This document shows, one piece after another, positions 20,975-38,417 of a DNA stretch of 64,000 bases. The stretch comes from Muraenolepis orangiensis (Eukaryota > Chordata > Actinopteri > Gadiformes > Muraenolepididae): contig CM051020.1 of the NCBI GenBank assembly GCA_027704905.1, positions 20,079,444 through 20,143,443 of the forward strand, in the 5' to 3' direction. A program made the translations under genes and the position numbers. Position 1 is the stretch's first letter, and each line of letters opens with the position of its first letter. Below the pieces are notes generated by a model that did not search any database, was not told the DNA's origin, and worked only from the letters and a program-made list of their open reading frames with translations.

Positions 20975-21697
20975 AGAGTGCAAGGTGCAGGGTGCAGGGT
21001 GCTGGGTGCAGGGTGCAGGGTGCAGGGTGCAGGGTGCAGGGTGCAGGGTGCAGGGTGCAGGGTGCAGGGTGCAGGGTGCTAGGTGCTGGGTGCAGGGTGC
21101 TGGGTGCTGGGTGCAGGGTGCTGGGTGCTGGGTGCAGGGTGCAGGGTGCTGGGTGCAGGGTGCAGGGTGCTAGGTGCTAGGTGCTAGGTGTTGGGTGCAG
21201 GGTGCTAGGTGCTGGGTGCAGGGTGCAGGGTGCTAGGTGCTGGGTGCTGGGTGCAGGGTGCAGGGTGCTGGGTGCAGGGTGCTAGGTGCTAGGTGTTGGG
21301 TGCTGGGTGCAGGGTGCTGGGTGCTGGGTGCAGGGTGCTGGGTGCTGGGTGCTAGGTGTTGGGTGCAGGGTGCTGGGTGCAGGGTGCTGGGTGCAGGGTG
21401 CTGGGTGCAGGGTGCTGGGTGCTAGGTGCAGGGTGCAGGGTGCTGGGTGTAGGGGGCTAGGTGCTGGGTGCTGGGTGCAGGGTGCTAGGTGCAGGGTGCA
21501 GGGTGCAGGGTGCTAGGTGCTAGGTGTTGGGTGCTGGGTGCAGGGTGCTGGGTGCAGGGTGCTAGGTGCAGGGTGTAGGGTGCTAGGTGCTGGGTGCTGG
21601 GTGCAGGGTGCTAGGTGCAGGGTGCAGGTGTGGTGCAGGGTGCTAGGTGCTAGGTGTTGGGTGCTGGGTGCAGGGTGCTGGGTGCAGGGTGCAGGGA
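20975..21697 (+). repeat. heptamer array GGTGCAG / GGTGCTG / GGTGCTA
   Basis: About 100 consecutive heptamers of the form GGTGC(A/T)(G/A), with occasional GGTGTTG and GGTGTAG. The three heptamer types are interspersed and form longer repeats such as GGTGCTAGGTGCTAGGTGTT. Confidence 0.95.
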
Positions 21698-21855
21698 AGG
21701 TGTTGGGGCTTCTCTGATCTGGTTGGCTTAAATGGGGGGAGGGGTTCTATGTAGGATTAAGGTGGTGGGGGCCAGAGTCCTCTTACTCTACTCTGGCTAA
21801 GGACTTTCCTTTTCACACAATAGTTCACGTGCACACACTCACTCAACCTGGCCAA

Positions 21856-21857
<2 letters not shown>

Positions 21858-21927
<70 letters not shown>

Positions 21928-22183
21928 TCACACAGGCACTCACACACATGCAGGCACAAACACACACACACACACACACACATACAGGCAAGCACACACA
22001 CACAGACACACACACATGCAGGTACACACACCCCTGCACACACATAGGTACACACAGGAGAGCAGCGTTTCTCAACCTCAGGGATTTATGTCTGGAGAAC
22101 AGAGTGTTTTAATGCGTGTCCCCGTGCACCTCCTGCTTTTAATTATTCAGCAGTCATCATTCAGTCACACACACACACACACA

Positions 22184-22239
<56 letters not shown>

Positions 22240-22284
22240 TCTCGCCCTACCATCTAACACACACACACACACACACACCACACA

Positions 22285-22358
<74 letters not shown>
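21858..22358 (+). repeat. (CA)n microsatellite complex
   Basis: CA tracts at 21858-21923, 21960-22050 (with CATGCAGG and CATACAGG interruptions), 22166-22237 and 22258-22358. Confidence 0.93.
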
Positions 22359-22362
<4 letters not shown>

Positions 22363-22555
22363 TCCCCTAGCAGCTTGAATGAACAGCAGTTAATCAAAAG
22401 CTGGCAGAAGGCGGGGCCATTAAACTCAGGGGAGGAGCCTTATTGAGGCCCCTCCCCCGTACCCTCCAGGCCCCTCCCCCTCTCACCCTCTCCAATCAGC
22501 CCTGCCTCAAGAAGGCTGAAGAGGTCCAGAGAGGCCATCACTCCTGGTGCACAAC
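22359..22555. other. spacer between inverted arms
   Basis: GC-rich sequence with several CCCCTCCCCC motifs; nothing gene-like. Confidence 0.5.
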
Positions 22556-23880
22556 ACACATGTAATATTAATCACATTTAAAAATACAATCCAGGCTAAA
22601 GGGAACACGTTGCTTCCAAAGGCAGGAAGGGAACCTGGCAAACATATAGTTAATTGGTTGATCAATATCACTGCCCTATCATTAATGTAGGGTTAGATCT
22701 GACAATAATTACAATTGTGTATTCCATTCAATGAATGTGTTTAGGTGTAGTAGTTATGGCCTGTAAGATCATGTTAGCCTTTTCTTTCCACCTCCTCCTC
22801 CTCCTCACCATCCCCCTGCTCCCCCTCCTCCCCCTCCTCCTCACCATCCTCCTCCTCCTCCTCCTCCTCCTCCTCCTCCTCCTCCTCCTCCTCCTCCTCC
22901 TCCTCCTCACCATCCCCTGCTCCCCCTCCTCCCCCTCCTCCCCCTCCTCCTCACCATCCTCCTCCTCCTCCTCCTCCTCCTCCTCCTCCTCCTCCTCACC
23001 ATCCCCTGCTCCCCCTCCTCCTCCTCCTCCTCCTCACCATCCCCCTCCTCCTCCTCCCCCTCCTCCTCCTCACCCTCCTCCTCCTCCTCCTCCTCACCAT
23101 CCCCCTACTCCCCCTCCTCCCCCTCCTCCTCCTCCTCCTCACCATCCCCCTCCTCCTCCCCCTCCCCCTCCCCCTCCTCCTCCTCCTCCTCCTCCTCCTC
23201 CTCCTCCTCCTCCTCCTCCTCCTCACCATCCCCCTGCTCCCACTCCTCCCCCTCCCCCTCCTCCTCCTCCTCCTCACCATCCCCCTCCTCCCCCTCCCCC
23301 TCCTCCTCCTCCTCCTCACCATCCCCCTGCTCCCCTGCTCCCCTCCTCCCCCTCCTCCTCCTCCCCCTCCCCCTCCCCTCCTCCTCCTCCTCCTCACCAT
23401 CCCCCTGCTCCCCTTCCTCCTCCTCCTCCTCCTCCCCCTCCCCCTCCTCCTCCTCCTCCTCCTCACCATCCTCCTGCTCCCCCTCCTCCTCCTCCTCCTC
23501 CTCCTCCTCCTCCTCCTCCCCCTGCTCCCCCTCCTTCCTCCTACTTCCATGCATTGAGGAGATCTTTAGGACCAGATGTCTGAAGAAGGCCATGTCCATC
23601 ATAAAGGACCACAACCACCCTGGGCTCCATCTCTTCTCCCCCTACCGTCTGGTCCCCGGTTACGCAGCATCCGTACAGCAAGGACTAGCAGGTTTAAGGA
23701 TAGTATTTATACACAGGCAGTGACCTACTGACCTGCTAGGAGTGCTGCCACTTTCACTTTCAATGTCATTAACATTACACTTTCATAACATGTCATTAAC
23801 ATTAGACATACATACTTTTCTGGACTTCCTGGACTCATCACAGTGACTGCTCTGTACTGCTCTGTATTCATGATGCTGCT
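22556..23880. repeat. right arm of the large inverted repeat
   Basis: Reverse complement of 18757-19893 with a longer array: the 230-bp end (22560-22785), a (TCC)n array (22788-23547), then the LINE 3' end in sense orientation (23548-23880). The LINE-derived parts are nearly identical in the two arms. Confidence 0.9.
22788..23547 (+). repeat. (TCC)n array with TCACCATCCCC spacers
   Basis: A nearly pure pyrimidine strand, the inverted counterpart of 19098-19663. One frame is open for about 280 codons as a proline/serine/leucine run, an artefact of the repeat. Confidence 0.95.
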
Positions 23881-23960
23881 GCTCTACTGGCACTTTAACA
23901 TGCTTTTAAAGATTTTTGTAAAAAAAACAACATGTAAATATAATTTATCAGTCACTTTGC
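23548..23960 (+). mobile_element. LINE family A 3' fragment, sense
   Basis: Contains ACTTTCATAACATGTCATTA, the GGACTCATCACAGTGACTGC core and CTACTGGCACTTTAACATGC, ending in an A-rich stretch near 23945. The short terminal repeat seen in other copies is missing. Confidence 0.65.
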
Positions 23961-23971
23961 TGTTCTTTTTT

Positions 23972-24395
23972 TGTTCCTCCTCCCCCGTTCTCCACCACCT
24001 CCTCATGCTCTACTTCCTTCTGCTCCTCTCTCCTCCTTCTCCTCACTCTCCTTCTCTTTCTCTTCCTCCATCACCACCTCCTCATGCTCCTCCTCCTCCT
24101 CCTCTTCCTCCTCTTTCTCTTCCTCCACTACCTCCACCTCCAACACCACCTCCTCATGCTCCTCCTCCTCTCCTCTTCCTCCTCTTTCTCTTCCTCCACT
24201 ACCTCCACCTCCAACACCACCTCCTCATGCTCCTCCTCCTCCTCCTCCCCCTCCTCCTCCTCTTCTCCTCTTCCTCCTCCTCCTCCTCCTCCTCTTCCTC
24301 CTCCTCCTCCTCCTCCTCCCCCTCCTCCTCCTCTTCCTCTCTTCCTCCTCCTCCTCCTCCTCCTCCTCCTCCTCCTCCTCTTCCTCCTCCTCCTA
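23972..24395 (+). repeat. polypyrimidine array with a unit of about 75 bp
   Basis: Contains repeated CACCACCTCCTCATGCTCCT and TCCTCTTTCTCTTCCTCCA blocks, grading into pure (TCC)n with TCTTCC breaks. Confidence 0.9.
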
Positions 24396-25060
<665 letters not shown>

Positions 25061-25257
25061 CATTGAAGTGGATCCCGTGAGAATACAGACATCCTCAGCT
25101 GGAAGGGACAGCTCCAAAGCCACCAGGGTGGTGGTGCTGCTAACAGGTACAGGCAGATGAATTATGAATGCTGGAAGCCATGCTTTGTGCACATCAAAGA
25201 TAATGCAACGAAAAAAAAGTGTTGAATTATTCTCTGGGTGTCTTTTACATCCGCTCG

Positions 25258-25832
25258 GTCTGACCTGGGCCAGGTGGACCAGCACCAGGTGGACCAGCAC
25301 CAGGTCTGACCTGGACCAGGTGGACCAGCACCAGGTGGACCAGCACCAGGTCTGACCTGGACCAGGTGGACCAGCACCAGGTGGACCAGCACCAGGTCTT
25401 ACCTGGACCAGGTGGACCAGCACCAGGTGGACCAGCACCAGGTCTGACCTGGACCAGGTGGACCAGCACCAGGTGGACCAGCACCAGGTCTTACCTGGGC
25501 CAGGTGGACCAGCACCAGGTGGACCAGCACCAGGTCTGACCTGGGCCAGGTGGACCAGCACCAGGTGGACCAGCACCAGGTCTTACCTGGGCCAGGTGGA
25601 CCAGCACCAGGTGGACCAGCACCAGGTCTGACCTGGGCCAGGTGGACCAGCACCAGGTGGACCAGCACCAGGTCTGACCTGGGCCAGGTGGACCAGCACC
25701 AGGTGGACCAGCACCAGGTCTTACCTGGGCCAGGTGGACCAGCACCAGGTGGACCAGCACCAGGTCTGACCTGGACCAGGTGGACCAGCACCAGGTGGAC
25801 CAGCACCAGGTCTGACCTGGGCTGGTCCTCCA
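25258..25832 (+). repeat. 46-bp minisatellite
   Basis: About twelve copies of a unit with TCTGACCTGGGCCAGGTGGA and two CCAGCACCAGGTGGA-type submotifs. Because 46 is not a multiple of three, each frame cycles through three peptides. A partial array resumes at 26085-26172. Confidence 0.95.
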
Positions 25833-26062
25833 AGCAAAAGTTGTCGAGGTGTCCTTGAGCAAGACACCCTAACCCTAACTGCTGCTGACTCGTGCTGGCT
25901 GTCTCCTTGATGGCTGACTCCTTGATGGCTGTCTCCTTGATGGCTGACTCCGCCCTCGGTGGTTGAATGTGTGGATGAATGAATGAAAGGGTGAATGTGA
26001 GTCTTGGCTTGTAAAGCGCTTTGACTTCTAAAGCACTATATAAAAGCATCCATTACCATTAG
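25833..26062 (+). mobile_element. SINE-like element
   Basis: Contains GAGGTGTCCTTGAGCAAGAC, ACCCTAACCCTAACT, then TAAAGCGCTTTGACTTCTAA and CACTATATAAAAGCATCCAT. These blocks are common to an abundant class of fish SINEs as I know them. An internal TGATGGCTGACTCC/TGATGGCTGTCTCC repeat lies at 25905-25955. Confidence 0.7.
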
Positions 26063-26172
26063 AAAACATCCATAAAGAATCCATTACCTGGGCCAGGTGG
26101 ACCAGCACCAGGTGTGACCTGGGCCCAGGTGGACCAGCACCAGGTGTGGCCTGGGCCCAGGTGGACCAGCAC

Positions 26173-28827
<2,655 letters not shown>

Positions 28828-29012
28828 ACACAGCTGTCGAGGGTCTCTGATGTCATTTCTAATGGCGGTCCACTGGGATGATGCGGCAGGAGGAGGAACG
28901 GAGGAGATGGAAACCAGATCCTGCAGCCGCACCGCCGTGAAGTGCAGCACAGGACTACAGGCCAAGGTTGAAGACGACGACAAAGCTATACCTGCCCCTG
29001 TGTGTATCTTTC

Positions 29013-29464
<452 letters not shown>

Positions 29465-29783
29465 GATGTGTATATATATGTTGTATCTGCTGTGTGTGTG
29501 TGTGTGTGTGCATGTATATATGTTGTATCTGCTTTGTGTGTGTGTGTGCATGTATATACTGTATATCGTATCTGCTGTGTGTGTGTGTGTGCTTGTATAT
29601 ATGTTGTCTCTGCTCTCTGTGTGTGCATGTATATACAGTACTTTATCTTGTGTGTGTGTGGTGTGTGGGTGTGGGTGTGGGTGTGTGCATGTATATATGT
29701 TTGTGTGTGTGTGTGTGTGTTCATGTATATACTTTATGTTGTATCTGCTGTGTGTGTGTGCATGTATATATATTTGTGTGTGT

Positions 29784-29855
<72 letters not shown>
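29465..29855 (+). repeat. TG-rich minisatellite with CATGTATATATGTTGTATCTGC
   Basis: About eight units combining a variable TG run with a GCATGTATATATGTTGTATC-like block, ending in a pure TG tract (29793-29854). Confidence 0.88.
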
Positions 29856-30108
29856 CTTGTTGATATTTGTACTGTTCGCATGCAAGAGAAAAGTCCCTGT
29901 TTTATGGCTGGGGTGTGGATCCTCCTCTGGTTGGAGGGGATCAGCTGAATGATGTCATTGAGCTGAGGAACCGCCTGCCTGCAGGACAACTGCACCTTTT
30001 ATTATGAGGATTTATGGTGGGTGGGGGTTAGATATGTTTTCTGGACTGACTGATGATGATCTTAAGTGAGTTAAGATCATCATCATGTTTGTGTTGAGAA
30101 GAGGAAAA

Positions 30109-30109
<1 letters not shown>

Positions 30110-30165
<56 letters not shown>

Positions 30166-30533
30166 GGTTTCAAGGCAGCAGATGGGTGGGCAGTGTAAAG
30201 TGATGCTGGGGAACAGATGTGAGGGTAATGAGAGGTGGAGGTGTGGGGGAGGGGTGGGAGTGGGGGAGGGTGTGTGTGTGTGTGTGTGGAGGGCTCTTAG
30301 TCCACTAGTAAGTTGACCTCACCTATGTCTTGACCTGAGTTTGTTTGTACAGATGTGTGTGTGTGTGTGTGTGTGTATGTGTGTGTGTGTTTGCAGAGTT
30401 TTTGTTTGTGTTTGTCTGTGTCTCTCTGAACAGAGGTGTCTATGTGTACATATAAACATAGACACAGAGACTTTGTGTGTGTGTGTGTGTTTGTTTATTT
30501 GCATATGCCTGTGTTTTTGTGCTATATTGATGC

Positions 30534-30574
<41 letters not shown>

Positions 30575-30640
30575 TTTATGTGTTCATGTATGATTTTGTG
30601 GGTTGCGTGCATGTCTGCTTGTCTAGATCACATTTCAGGT

Positions 30641-30688
<48 letters not shown>

Positions 30689-30690
30689 GA
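30110..30690 (+). repeat. series of TG microsatellites
   Basis: TG tracts at about 30112-30162, 30270-30288, 30353-30391, 30473-30490, 30534-30573 and 30643-30687, with unique sequence between them. Confidence 0.9.
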
Positions 30691-30783
30691 CCAGGACAGA
30701 TCAATGTCTATCTGTCTCTCTTAATGGAGGGAATCAGAGCTGTGCTCCCGCTGCCATCTGCCTGTAAACCAAAGTCTGCTAGC

Positions 30784-31140
30784 ACACCTCTCTCCTCTCC
30801 TCTCCCCACTCGTCTCCTCCTCTCCTCTCCTCTCCTCTCCTCTCCTCTCCTCTCCTCTCCTCTCCTCTCCTCTCCTCTCCTCTCCTCTCCTCTCCTCTCC
30901 TCTCCTCTCCTCTCCCCTCTCCTCTCCTCTCATCTCCTCTCATCTCCTCTAACCTCTCTCCTCCTCTCCTCTTCTCTCTTCTCCTCTCTTCTCCTCGTCA
31001 TCGCTCCCCCCTCCTCTCTTCTCCTCTCTTCTCCTCGTCATCTCTCCCCCCTCCTCTCCTTTCCTCCCCTATCATTTCCAACTCTCTCCCCTCCTCACTT
31101 CTCCTCTCACCTCCTCGCCTACTCCCTACTCCCTCCTCCT
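30784..31140 (+). repeat. (CTCCT)n pentamer array and degenerate flank
   Basis: Near-perfect CTCCT pentamers from 30818 to 30915, then degenerate CTCCTCTCTTCTCCTCGTCA-type repeats to 31140. Confidence 0.93.
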
Positions 31141-31316
31141 CTAAACAGGAAGCTAAATATGGGATCTGGGATTGGAAATTGTTTAGACAACCTGAAATGT
31201 TGTTTCTGGTCTTCTCCTCGGGGCCAAGCAGGAGAACACAGAACACGACGCCTGGTGGACCACCAGGAGGTGGAACAGAAAGGGTTCTCTCCATGTTGCA
31301 GTGGGAGATGTGTTTG

Positions 31317-32268
31317 ATCACCAGGGGGGGGGAGTATCACCAGGGGGGGGGGAGTATCACCAGGGGGGAGTATCACCAGGGGGGGGGAGTATCACCAGGG
31401 GGGGGAGTATCACCAGGGGGAGTATCACCAGGGGGGAGTATCACCAGGGGGGAGTATCACCAGGGGGGGAGTATCACCAGGGGGATTATCACCAGGGGGG
31501 GGAGTATCACCAGGGGGAGTATCACCAGGGGGGAGTATCACCAGGGGGGAGTATCACCAGGGGGAGTATCACTAGGGGGGAGTATCACCAGGGGGGGTTA
31601 TCACCAGGGGGGGGAGTATCACCAGGGGGGGGGAGTATCACCAGGGGGGGGAGTATCACTAGGGGGGAGTATCACCAGGGGGAGTATCACCAGGGGGGGG
31701 AGTATCACCAGGGGGGGGAGTATCACCAGGGGGGGAGTATCACCAGGGGGAGTATCACCAGGGGAGTATCACCAGGGGGAGTATCACCAGGGGGGGGAGT
31801 ATCACCGGGGGGAGTATCACCAGGGGGAGTATCACCAGGGGGAGTATCACCAGGGGAGAGTATCACCAGGGGGGGGAGTATCACCGGGGGGAGTATCACC
31901 GGGGGGAGTATCACCGGGGGAGTATCACCAGGGGGAGTATCACCAGGGGAGTATCACCAGGGGGAGTATCACCAGGGGAGTATCACCAGGGGAGTATCAC
32001 CAGGGGAGTATCACCAGGGGAGTATCACCAGGGGAGAGTATCACCAGGGGAGTATCACCAGGGGAGTATCACCAGGGGGGGGAGTATCACCGGGGGGAGT
32101 ATCACCAGGGGGAGTATCACCAGGGGGAGTATCACCAGGGGGAGTATCACCAGGGGGAGTATCACCAGGGGAGTATCACCAGGGGGGGGAGTATCACCGG
32201 GGGGAGTATCACCAGGGGGAGTATCACCAGGGGAGTATCACCAGGGGGAGTATCACCAGGGGAGAGTA
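31317..32268 (+). repeat. minisatellite GAGTATCACCA plus G-tract, about 60 copies
   Basis: Units of 13-20 bp share GAGTATCACCA and differ in the length of the following G run (four to ten G). A few units have CACCG or CACTA. Continuous frames of about 375-400 codons cross the array but consist only of the repeat. Confidence 0.96.
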
Positions 32269-33665
32269 TCACATGTTCTCCACCAAAGCTTTTCTCCCGC
32301 TAGTCAGCCTGAAAGCACACAACCTTCTCTGTTGCCCTACATCTGGTCCATCTAGTGCCCTCAGGTCCCAGGGGAACCCCTGGTCTACACGTTGTCATCA
32401 TCAGCAGCTCTGGTCTCATCACAGCTTCCATTCTCCACCACCATGTAGCTTCCAGCAGGCGGAAGTTCATCACTTTGAACTCATGAATCGAGGTATGGAA
32501 ATGAAGAAAGCCGCTGGCCTTTAGAATCTGTTGGTTTAAGAGCGTCAAACTAAGCCGCAGCCTGATTGGATGCGCCTCGAGAGGTCAGCGGCAAGCGGGT
32601 CAAAGTTGAAATTGTTTGAACTTTCTGTGCGGCGGTGGAGAATCTGAGCCATCAGTAGCATCAACGCTAGGTAGGGCTTCAGCGGTCCATCAACTCCAGA
32701 GAAAACACATTGTCAAATCGGACGCTGAAGGCTCATCATGTGGTCACTCATCAGGACCAGGTTGACCTCACCAAACAGGTGGCGTCCGTTTAAATTATTA
32801 AACAAACAAAAAGGTGAATGCCGTCTTTGACCCACCCCGGTTAATATGAGTAATTACTCTGAAGTGCTTTCCTTCCTATGGATAGATGAACTAAAAGGAT
32901 TGATGGATGAACTAAAAGGATTGCCTCTGTTCAAGCCTGAGGAATAATCAATGTCATGTTTCATTTGTGATGTGCCTGTTATTTAACTGATAGGATATGA
33001 TGCACAGGACTACACAGGAGATGGGCCCTCCTTCTGCTGCTTCCTCCTTTATCGTCCTCAATCCTTCATCCTTTCTCTCTTTCTGTACAAAGTGGATTGC
33101 TGCTCACCGCTATGGACCGGGGAAGGGGAAGAAAACAACAGTAAGCCAGTAATGTAACACAGGCTTAGCCAAAACATGGAGCCAACACAGAGAGCCGCAG
33201 GGTGTTGCACACAAAAAAAGATGAAAATTCAGCGTCTTTCTTTGTTTCCTTCCTTTTGAGGAGCTGGCAGAATCCCCTTGTTCAGGACCCTGCCTCGCTG
33301 CAAGCTGAGAGAGAGAGAGAGTGAGAGAACACACTTTACTGCACAGCCTTTAGTATCACCATCCCATCATCACTCTGCTTCACAGCCGCCTCTAACCACG
33401 CCCCACTCTCCCTTTTCCACGCCCACTTCTTATCTTTCTTTCATTCTTTCTTTCTTTCTCTCTCTCTCTCTTTCTCTCGCTCTCCTCAGTCATCCCACTT
33501 CATCGTCCCATGGTTAGTCCCCCATCAGCCTGTACTTCATCTGGGGTCAGTGTCTCCATGACCCCCCCTCAGCGGGACGTCAGGCCCAGGTATTGAAGCG
33601 CTGCTCCGCTCAGCTGGCACTGGGAAAAGTGACATCGCATCAGCTCAGGAATCCAAGGTGGGCGA
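32269..33665. other. intergenic, nothing recognised
   Basis: Contains a tandem GATGAACTAAAAGGATT duplication at 32884-32921 and a (TTTC)/(TC) run at 33437-33480. No gene is supported. Confidence 0.5.
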
Positions 33666-33668
33666 TGA

Positions 33669-33727
<59 letters not shown>
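33666..33727 (+). repeat. (ATC)n microsatellite
   Basis: About 20 trinucleotides. A short CA tract follows at 33785-33811. Confidence 0.95.
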
Positions 33728-33780
33728 CACCTGTGACCAGCATGTGATGTCATCCTTGCTCAGACATCGGGGAAACCTGT

Positions 33781-33814
<34 letters not shown>

Positions 33815-34122
33815 GTTGGACTAGGAAAGTGTGGCCGGGAAACGTGACTGCATCTCCGTGCCCGTTACGAGTCTCAAGATGTTCTCATCCAGGGGTGTTG
33901 AGAGAAGCGTGCGTGTGTGTGTGTCGTTGGTTTGAACCTCATTGGCTCTAAATCGTCTCAACACCTCTAGAAGAGAAGTCCCCTAAGCCCGATGTGTCCC
34001 TTGGTTACTGTTTGTATTTGCATTTTGAATGTTTCATATCTTTTTTATGTGTACACTGGCTTTTGCACACACACCAAGGAAGTCCACCTCTTCCTCTCTT
34101 TAAAAAACTACACCTCCATCAA

Positions 34123-34199
34123 CACACACACACACCGGACCCACACACACACACACACCCACACACACACACACACCCACACACACACCCACACACACA

Positions 34200-34274
<75 letters not shown>

Positions 34275-34305
34275 ACACACACACACACACACCCACACAC
34301 ACACA

Positions 34306-34367
<62 letters not shown>
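34123..34367 (+). repeat. (CA)n microsatellite with CCACAC breaks
   Basis: About 245 bp of CA with repeated ACCCACAC and ACCACAC interruptions. Confidence 0.95.
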
Positions 34368-34368
<1 letters not shown>

Positions 34369-36074
34369 CACGCCAGGCTACAACCCTCTCCTCGTTTGTT
34401 CCGTAGCGATGGGGCTGATGAATTATTTAACGTGCGGAGTACTTTCTCTGGAGTACTTTCTCTGGCGTCAAGGTGTAACTCTTGTAAAAGTGGGCTAGCT
34501 CGGCGCGGTAATTAAAGGAGCTGTGACAGGGACTGCTTTGTTGTGGGCTGCTGTGTTGTTATTTTCCCCTCCCTGGTCCTTCTGCCGCCTCTGTTCCTCC
34601 ACGATTCGTCTCTTAGTGTGTTCCCCCCCCACACTCACACACACACAAGTCTACCCAGAGTGCATTGCAGCAGCAGTGGCGGCGGCAGCTGGAAGTTGGG
34701 AGATGTAACTTTTAATTTGTAGGTTTCATCCTATTATCTTTGGATGGCTCTTAGCCTACGTACGGTTCGTCATGATAATTAGTGACCCTTTCTGTTTGGG
34801 GGTTTCACTCGGTTTACACAGACATAGAAATAAGCGCTCTAAACGCAACAAACCCCAACAAATAGATAAAGAAACTTACTGACTGTTTTCACCTTTTTGG
34901 TTTCGCCTCGTTGGACTTAAATTAAATAAATAACGTATATTTGCAACCCCTTTTCAAAATCGTGCAAGGTTTGCGAGACACACAAAGAGCAAAACATGGT
35001 AGACCATCCGGTTCAATCTTGGGAAGCTAAAATAAGGTACGAAGAACACTTTTTGAGAAAGAAGAAGAAGAACAACAACAACACGCTGTGCTGTTAAGCA
35101 TCTCGGAAGGTTTCCATCAGAGCTGAAGAGGCTGGCGGTGGGCGGTTGGAGCGACACCAAACAAACAAGGATGCCACCAAGCCACCGCAAGAGCATGGTG
35201 CCCAAATGTGGGGTTTCATACCACGACGGAATGGTGACTTTAATCCAGTTAAGGTGTGTGTGCGTGTGCATGTGTGTGCGTGTGCGTGTGCATGTGTGTG
35301 CATGTGTGTGCGTGTGTGTGCGCGTGTGCATCTCCCGAGTGCAAACAAAAAATCCTGCAAAGCAAGAGACCGGTTCTAAACGCATGCTCTCATTTGTGTT
35401 GCTAATCTGGCAGGATGACAGCGTCCTGCTACCTGAATATGTCGCCTGTGGGGGTTCACCTCTGGAAGAACACTTAACGCCAGGAGGAACGTATTGGTGC
35501 TTTGTGTTATCTTGGATTAAAAGAGGAAAGACTTATTTCCCTGGCAGTATTTAAAAGTTGAGTATGAAGTCCCACCTCAACGTTATAAAGGAGAGACTCT
35601 TAAACCGCACAGCTTTGGAAATACATGAAGAAGAAAAAAAAGCACAGTTCTCCATTTCCTGGATAAAGTTATGGTCCCCGTGAGACACAACATAAAAATC
35701 CCATAATTATCCTTTTTTTAGAGGAACTGATGTTTTGGGGGTTATGGGAAGATGACAGTACTAGGTTTTAATACACTGGCCTCTGTGAGCGAAAGAACAT
35801 CGTCCTTTGCGGTTGTCTCCTGAACTTGTTTGTTTTAAACAAAAGCGCAGGCATCACGTTTTGCTCTATTTCCATTGAGAGACACAGAAACCTCTCGTTG
35901 TTATTCTGGTAAACCTCATTTCGCTGTACCGGTGCCAAGCGTATTCATGAGGTACTTTGGCAGCTGATGCGCTCAAATAAACTAAGCTCCTCCACCGTTT
36001 CCACAGCAGGGAAGAGAGCCGCGGGTCCTCAGGGTTGAGGATGCTCAACTGTACTCAACGGTGCTGTAGTCCGA
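34368..36074. other. intergenic, nothing recognised
   Basis: Two adjacent GGAGTACTTTCTCTGG copies lie at 34436-34465, and a TGTGCGTGTGCA-type run at 35254-35330. No supported gene. Confidence 0.5.
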
Positions 36075-36719
36075 TGGCTGGAGGAGGAGGACAGGTCCGG
36101 GGCTGGAGGAGGAGGACAGGTCCGGGGCTGGAGGAGGAGGACAGGTCCGGGGCTGGAGGAGGAGGACAGGTCCGGGGCTGGAGGAGGAGGACAGGTCCGG
36201 GGCTGGAGGAGGAGGACAGGTCCGGGGCTGGAGGAGGAGGACAGGTCCGGGGCTGGAGGAGGAGGACAGGTCCGGGGCTGGGAGGAGGAGGACAGGTCCG
36301 GGGCTGGAGGAGGAGGACAGGTCCGGGGCTGGAGGAGGAGGACAGGTCCGGGGCTGGAGGAGGAGGACAGGTCCGGGGCTGGAGGAGGGGACAGGTCCGG
36401 GCTGGAGGAGGACAGGTCCGGGGCTGGAGGAGGAGGACAGGTCCGGGGCTGGAGGAGGAGGACAGGTCCGGGGCTGGAGGAGGAGGACAGGTTCGGGGCT
36501 GGAGGAGGAGGACAGGTCCGATGGCTGGAGGAGGAGGACAGGTCCGGAGGAGGACAGGTCCGGGGCTGGAGGAGGAGGACAGGTCCGGGGCTGGAGGAGG
36601 AGGACAGGTCCGGGGCTGGAGGAGGAGGACAGGTCTGGGGCTGGAGGAGGAGGACAGGTCCGGGGCTGGAGGAGGAGGACAGGTCTGGGGCTGGAGGAGG
36701 AGGACAGGTCCGGGGCTGA
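36075..36719 (+). repeat. 25-bp minisatellite
   Basis: About 26 copies of CTGGAGGAGGAGGACAGGTC plus CGGGG. Some units are shortened or carry CCGATGG. Long frames exist on both strands but only repeat the unit. Confidence 0.96.
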
Positions 36720-36837
36720 TGTCGACCCCGGGTTGGGTCGCTCGCTCCCAAACGGAAACCAGTGCGCAACTTCCTCCTGGCGATCTGAGTTGAATGGAAG
36801 GGCGTCAGCCCCACATCGCAGGATGCCCATTGACATA

Positions 36838-36885
<48 letters not shown>
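36838..36885 (+). repeat. (AT)n microsatellite
   Basis: About 23 AT dinucleotides. Confidence 0.95.

Positions 36886-38417
<1,532 letters not shown>

Noticed and set aside
20975..21697. Interstitial telomere repeat
   Set aside because: The heptamers are GGTGC(A/T)(G/A), not TTAGGG or a known telomere variant.
22735..23583. Open frame of about 280 codons, proline/serine-rich
   Set aside because: It is the (TCC)n array read through. No non-repeat coding sequence is present, and the opposite strand is equally open.
31179..32524. Two overlapping frames of about 375-407 codons
   Set aside because: Both are the 13-20 bp GAGTATCACCA minisatellite read in different frames.
36029..36836. Frames of about 250-263 codons on both strands
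   Set aside because: They are translations of the 25-bp minisatellite; each peptide only cycles through the unit.
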